Assembly: GCA_038380795.1 (NCBI GenBank)
Contig: CM076275.1
Span: 10,201,001-10,265,000 of the forward strand
Direction of reading: 5' to 3'
From: Pyrocephalus nanus
Lineage: Eukaryota > Chordata > Aves > Passeriformes > Tyrannidae
DNA: 64,000 bases
The number at the start of each line of letters is the position of its first letter. Positions within the stretch are counted from its first letter, which is position 1. Below are positions 60,010 to 64,000 of this stretch, piece by piece. A program made the position numbers and the translations under genes. Under the pieces are notes generated by a model that did not search any database, was not told where the DNA came from, and saw only the letters and a list, made by a program, of their open reading frames with translations.

Positions 60010-60636
60010 ATGGCCGAGGCGGGCGCTACGGCCAGGCTGAAGGACGAGCTGACCTGCCCCATCTGCCTGGACATTTACAGGAACCCCGTGTCCCTGGGGT
60101 GCGGTCACAGCTTCTGCGAGGCGTGCATCCAGGAGGAACAGAAATACCAGCAGAGCCCTTCCAGGTGCCCACTCTGCCTTACCCCCATAGACCAAGCCGG
60201 GAAGCTGAAGCCCAACTTCCATCTCCGCAACATAGCGCAGAACTTTTTGGATGCTTCTGCTCGTCAAGAGGAGGAAGAGCAGGAAGAGCAATGCAAAGAG
60301 AAGGAGGAAAGTTCGAGGCAGCAAGAGGAGGTGATCCTGTGTGATTTCTGCCTTCAGGAGCCCCAGCCAGCCGCGAAGACTTGCCTGACCTGCGAGGCCT
60401 CCCTGTGCCAAGCCCACCTGAGCAAGCACAGGAAAAGTAACATCCAGAGAAACCACGCCCTGGTGGAGCCCTGTGGTGCCCAGGCTTTGGCTGAGAGGAA
60501 ATGCCGCCTGCACGGCAAATTCCTGGAATGCTTCTGCACGCAGGACAAGGTCTGCATCTGCATGCTGTGCTCTGTCCTCAGCTCCCACAGGAACCACGAG
60601 ATCATCAGTTTGGAGGAGGCTTTTGGCCGTGCACAG
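60010..60636 (+). CDS. TRIM exon 1 (RING, B-box 1, B-box 2)
   Basis: It encodes residues 1-209 and ends in phase 0 at a gtaaga donor. It carries [20 protein letters not shown], then the B-box core [17 protein letters not shown], then [20 protein letters not shown]. All zinc ligands expected for the RING are present. Confidence 0.92.
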
Positions 60637-63192
60637 GTAAGAGGCTGCCGGGACAGCGGCTCGATCAGGGATTGCACTAGGAAAACCACGGGGCGCTGCT
60701 GCACGGAGAGCTGCCCGCAGCACCGGGCTGGAACTCCTCCCCAGTTTCAGAACTGCAGACCCAGAATGGGGTTGAATTCTCATCTTGGGTTTTTATTCTT
60801 GGTTTAGTCTCAGGTTCCCTCTGGGCTTGGCCCCTGGGATGTAAAACAAGATTCCCGTGCTGAGGGGAGAGTTTGGGCAAACTGGTGGGACCACGTCCTC
60901 GTGGCTTTGGTGCACTCGGTGCACTTCCAAGCCAAAGATCAGCCTGAGCTGCAGTTATGCAAAGAAAATTAATGAGAGAGTAACAGAAGGGAAGCTGCCA
61001 GCAGCAGAAGTAGCTTTATGTGTGGCTATTATACATGAACAGTTTTCAGTTTCAAATTATTTTTCTTGCGCTAGTAATTGAGGCATTTGTTCAGGGATAA
61101 AATCTTGCAGTAAACCTTTCTGTATTGATTTGTCCTGAGAGCATGCAGTGAGCAAACCTTTGGCAAGTCTAGCTTAGCCTATGTCTATAAAATTGCTGGT
61201 TTCATGCATGTGTGTGAGTCCTATCCTGATATCTCCCATTGGTTATATTTGTAGAGTGTTTTTCATGAAACTCTGGAACAAGTGAAAAATGATGAAGCTC
61301 AGCTGGATCAAAGCATAGCAAACCTGCTGAAACAAGAGAAGGAAGTAGAGGTTTGTTGCAAGGCTCCATATCACTTTGGGGATTGGTTGCATGCTGGTAA
61401 CTGATGAGATAAGGTTTTCTTTTGCCCTTTCCCAGATCACGGATTCTGAAGGTTTTTAGATCCTGGGTGATTTCTCATGTATTTCTGAGGTTTCTTCTTT
61501 GAGGGAGGATGATGAACAACTTTCTTATCGGTCTGGGAGGTACATTCTTAGTTAAGCTTGAAAGTTGTTGTTAAATCCATGCCTCCTGATGAGTGGCTGG
61601 TGTGTGGCTTTTTTATTTTTCCAACCTTATTCAATTTTTAGTTACTTCTCTCATCCCAGAAAAGAACAAGCCCTTTTCTGAGTGAGAGCTCGTGTGGAAA
61701 ATGTCCCTACACAGTCTCTTACAGCTTTGAAAGTGTTTTCTTAATAGACCAAGCAGAGTCTGCAGAGGGAACAGCTGGAGAGCCTATTCAGAGAGATCAA
61801 TCTGCAGCTAGAGAAAAAAAAAAGTGAGATCCTGAAAACTCTCAGTGACCATGAGAAGCAACAACTTTCTCTGATTCAGATGGAGATAAAGAACCATGAA
61901 AAGCAAAAGCATTCAGCCAGCCATGATGTTCAGGAGCTGGAGGCTCTGAGAAATCAGAAAGATGCACTTCTTTTCACCAAGGTACCTAACAGCATCTCCC
62001 TTCCCAGAGATACACAGCTCTTGGGCTGGCCTGTGCTATGCTAATTCTATTTTCAAAATGTCTTTCCAGGCTTTTACAGCAATTCACACCAGGTAAGATC
62101 TTCCCAAGGTTTAATATCTTTACTGATGATCTGGATGAGGGGATGGCGTGCACCCTCAGTAAGTTGGGCGGGAGTGTTGATCTGCTGGAGGGCGTGAAGG
62201 CTCTGCAGAGGGATCTGGACAGGCTGTATTGAAAGGCAGAGAACAACTGCATGAGGTTCAATAAGGCAAAACGCCAGGTCCTGCACGTGGGTCACAATAA
62301 CCCCAGCTACAGGCTGCGGGGAGAGCGGCTGGGAGTGCCTGGTGGGAAAGGACCTGGGGGTGCTGGTCAACAGTGGCTGAACATGAGCCAGCATGTACCC
62401 AGGTGGACAAGAAGCCGATGGAATCCTGGCCTGTATCAAAAATAGTGTGGCAATCAGGCCCAGGGAAGTGATTGTCCTTCTGCACTGGGCACTGGTGAGG
62501 CCACACCTCGAGTGCTGTGCCCAGTTCTGGGCCCCTCATGGCAAGAAAGACATAGAGGGACTGCAGCATGTCCAGAGAAGGACAACAGATTTGGGGAAGG
62601 GTCTGGAGAGTCAGTCATGTGAGGAGTGGCTGAGGGAGCTGGGGGGGACTCATCCTGGAGAAAAGGAGACTCGGGGGACCTTCTCACTTTCTACAATTCC
62701 CTGATAGGACCACGGAGCCACGTGGGGGTCGGGCTCCGCTCCCAGGGAACAAGGGACAGGATGAGAGGACATAGTCTCACGCTGTTCTTAGGGAGATTCA
62801 GTTGGACATTAGGAGAAATTTCTTTACAGGCAGGGTGATTAGACATTGGAAGGGGCTGCCCAGGGAGGTGGTGGAGTCCCCATTCCTGGAGGTGTTCAAG
62901 GAACGACTGGACATGGCACTCAGTGCTCTGGTCTGGTTGACAAGGTGGGGATGGGTCACAGGCTGGACTCGATAATCTTGGAGGTCTTTTCCAACCTTAA
63001 TGATTTTATGATTCTATGGTTCTATGATTCTTTCTGCGTGTATTAGGGAACGCAAGCCAGTTGCTGTCATGGATGGTGTGAAACTGCCAAACTCACCTGT
63101 TGCTTTGGATGAATCAACAACACACAATATTCTACAGCTTTTCCAGGGATTCCTTTCAAGCATGGAGTCCTCATTTAAACCACTACCAATTA
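60010..63192 (+). CDS. TRIM-family RING/B-box E3 ubiquitin ligase, 5' part (exons 1-5, gene continues off the window)
   Basis: Joining five exons gives 375 complete codons and one extra base. A C3HC4 RING finger (C16, C19, C31, H33, C36, C39, C53, C56) is followed by an acidic Glu/Gln linker, a B-box 1-like zinc motif (from C111), a B-box 2 (from C165, H168) and a coiled coil spread over exons 2 and 3. RING domains recruit E2 enzymes and coiled coils dimerise TRIM proteins. The exon lengths 96, 234 and 23 nt after the RING exon are the hallmark of the TRIM RBCC-B30.2 group. The domain order is closest to TRIM25/TRIM16-like members, but I cannot name an orthologue. The start at 60010 has a GCGCCATGG Kozak context and is preceded by an in-frame open stretch. 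The PRY/SPRY exon was not found in 63193-64000, so the C terminus is unknown. Confidence 0.88.
61255..61350 (+). CDS. TRIM exon 2 (coiled coil, 96 nt)
   Basis: It encodes 32 residues in phase 0 ([16 protein letters not shown]...), a heptad-like start of the coiled coil. The length is exactly the canonical TRIM value. The acceptor is atttgtag and the donor gtttgt, so the donor is slightly off consensus. Confidence 0.88.
61748..61981 (+). CDS. TRIM exon 3 (coiled coil, 234 nt)
   Basis: It encodes 78 residues in phase 0, rich in Glu, Lys, Gln and Leu with heptad spacing and ending ALLFTK. The canonical TRIM length is 234 nt. A run of ten A within the exon (codons for Lys) is a possible frameshift-prone site, but the frame is intact here. 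The acceptor is tcttaatag and the donor gtacct. Confidence 0.9.
62070..62092 (+). CDS. TRIM exon 4 (23-nt microexon)
   Basis: It encodes AFTAIHT plus two bases of an Arg codon. The 23-nt length is the canonical TRIM microexon. The acceptor is gtctttccag and the donor gtaaga. A CR1 element begins about 12 bases beyond its end. Confidence 0.82.
62104..63031 (+). mobile_element. 5'-truncated CR1 LINE in TRIM intron 4
   Basis: This is about 930 bases of CR1 in + orientation. It covers the end of the reverse-transcriptase ORF (a frame with [25 protein letters not shown], then [19 protein letters not shown]), the 3' UTR and the terminal GATTTTATGATTCTATGG tandem. Stops and frameshifts break the ORF, so it is dead. 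It fills almost the whole of intron 4, from just after the exon 4 donor to about 15 bases before the exon 5 acceptor. Confidence 0.95.
63047..63192 (+). CDS. TRIM exon 5
   Basis: It encodes the split Arg codon, then [17 protein letters not shown] through FKPLPI plus one base. It is preceded by the tattag acceptor immediately after the CR1 tail and followed by a strong gtaagt donor. Frame and phase fit exon 4. It corresponds to the linker between coiled coil and B30.2 in other TRIM proteins. Confidence 0.75.
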
Positions 63193-64000
63193 GTAAGTAA
63201 TCATTTCACTATAGCAAAAGCAAGATGGAAAAGTGAACAAAACATCTTTAAGAAAGGGTTGTAATACAAGACACCAAGTATACGAAGTGTCCCTAGAAGT
63301 GTTGATTCCTAACTTTGTATGCTAATTTGCACGTGTGTACAAAAAGGGAAACTTGTCCTGGGCTTCAGTGTTTTGGGGCATGCCTTGGATACACACTGTC
63401 AAAACAGGCTCTGGGTAAAGAGGTGTGGAATTTCTAGGAGTTTTCCATGAGGATTAAGAGAAGATAATAGCAACTCCTCCCCTGTCTGTGGCATCCCTTT
63501 GATTCAAGGGGAAAGTTGAGAACTCCCCACAGCAACAGCAGGTGGAGTTTGTTTACGACATAAATACTCTGCTCTTTCTGTGCAAATACTTTTGCTTTTT
63601 TGTAATGCTTTGGAAGCTCAACCTACAGTGAGGTTGTATATGGTGGGGTATTTGTCCAGCTGAATGGAAAAAATCAGGGTTCCCTTGTTACTGCTGTCTT
63701 GAGGATGCTTCAGCCCTTGCTAACAGCTATGGGTCAAGACTGAGACAGCTGAGGTCGGAGCGTGTGTGACAGTGAGTGGTGTGCACACGTAACTGGCCAC
63801 CATCTGTAGAGCCTTGGGTACACTAAGAAGCACACCATGCTAAAACTGTGAAAGAGCAGCAATTCCCAAAATGTGCTGTCCACCCACCTCAGAATTACAT
63901 AGGAGCAGCTAAGAGAGTGCAGGTGTTTCAGTTAACATATGCTTTTAATGCTTTGTGTGGGTTGGACTTGGATGACCTGGATTGACTTAGATGACTTGGT
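63193..64000 (+). other. TRIM intron 5 to window edge
   Basis: 808 bases with no convincing coding exon and nothing resembling the PRY/SPRY domain, so I read it as intronic. No mobile element was recognised. Confidence 0.55.

Noticed and set aside
62104..62440. Open frames within the CR1 as a TRIM exon extension or a new gene
   Set aside because: They match the degraded CR1 reverse-transcriptase frame and contain stops.

Overview
The window is vertebrate nuclear DNA, almost certainly from a bird. The main evidence is CR1 LINE remnants ending in the avian-type TTCTATG 3' terminus, short introns and CpG-rich promoters. Nearly all of the 64 kb is occupied by one multi-exon gene, PPARGC1B (PGC-1beta, a nuclear-receptor/ERR transcriptional coactivator), on the + strand. 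I could trace it complete: 12 coding exons, all with GT-AG introns and compatible phases, spliced to 1014 residues (about 1023 in human). A second gene, a TRIM-family RING E3 ligase, starts downstream on the same strand and runs off the right edge.

Layout. 1-7466 is upstream flank without a recognisable gene, but with a CpG-dense patch at about 785-1270. 7467-8650 is a degenerate tandem repeat (about 5 units of 210-270 bp) that runs into the CpG-island promoter of PPARGC1B. Coding exon 1 is at 8820-8903. Intron 1 (31.4 kb) holds CR1 fragments, simple repeats, CpG clusters, perfect inverted repeats and AT-rich blocks that look like candidate enhancers. Exons 2-12 lie at 40304-52754. The 3' UTR runs to a canonical AATAAA at 57536, giving about 4.8 kb. 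57561-59940 is intergenic. The TRIM promoter carries an IRF/ISRE-type element 59 bp before the ATG. TRIM exons 1-5 (60010-63192) show the standard 96/234/23-nt TRIM exon pattern, and intron 4 is filled by a truncated CR1. The B30.2 exon, if there is one, is beyond the window.

PGC-1beta docks on nuclear receptors through LxxLL motifs, binds HCF through a DHDY motif, and carries an acidic stretch, a short SR patch and a C-terminal RRM. All of these are visible here. The TRIM protein has RING, two B-boxes and a coiled coil, and its promoter motif suggests interferon-responsive expression. I see no functional link between the two genes. Everything here was read by eye from the sequence. Identity and splice sites of PPARGC1B are secure. 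Regulatory calls are hypotheses.
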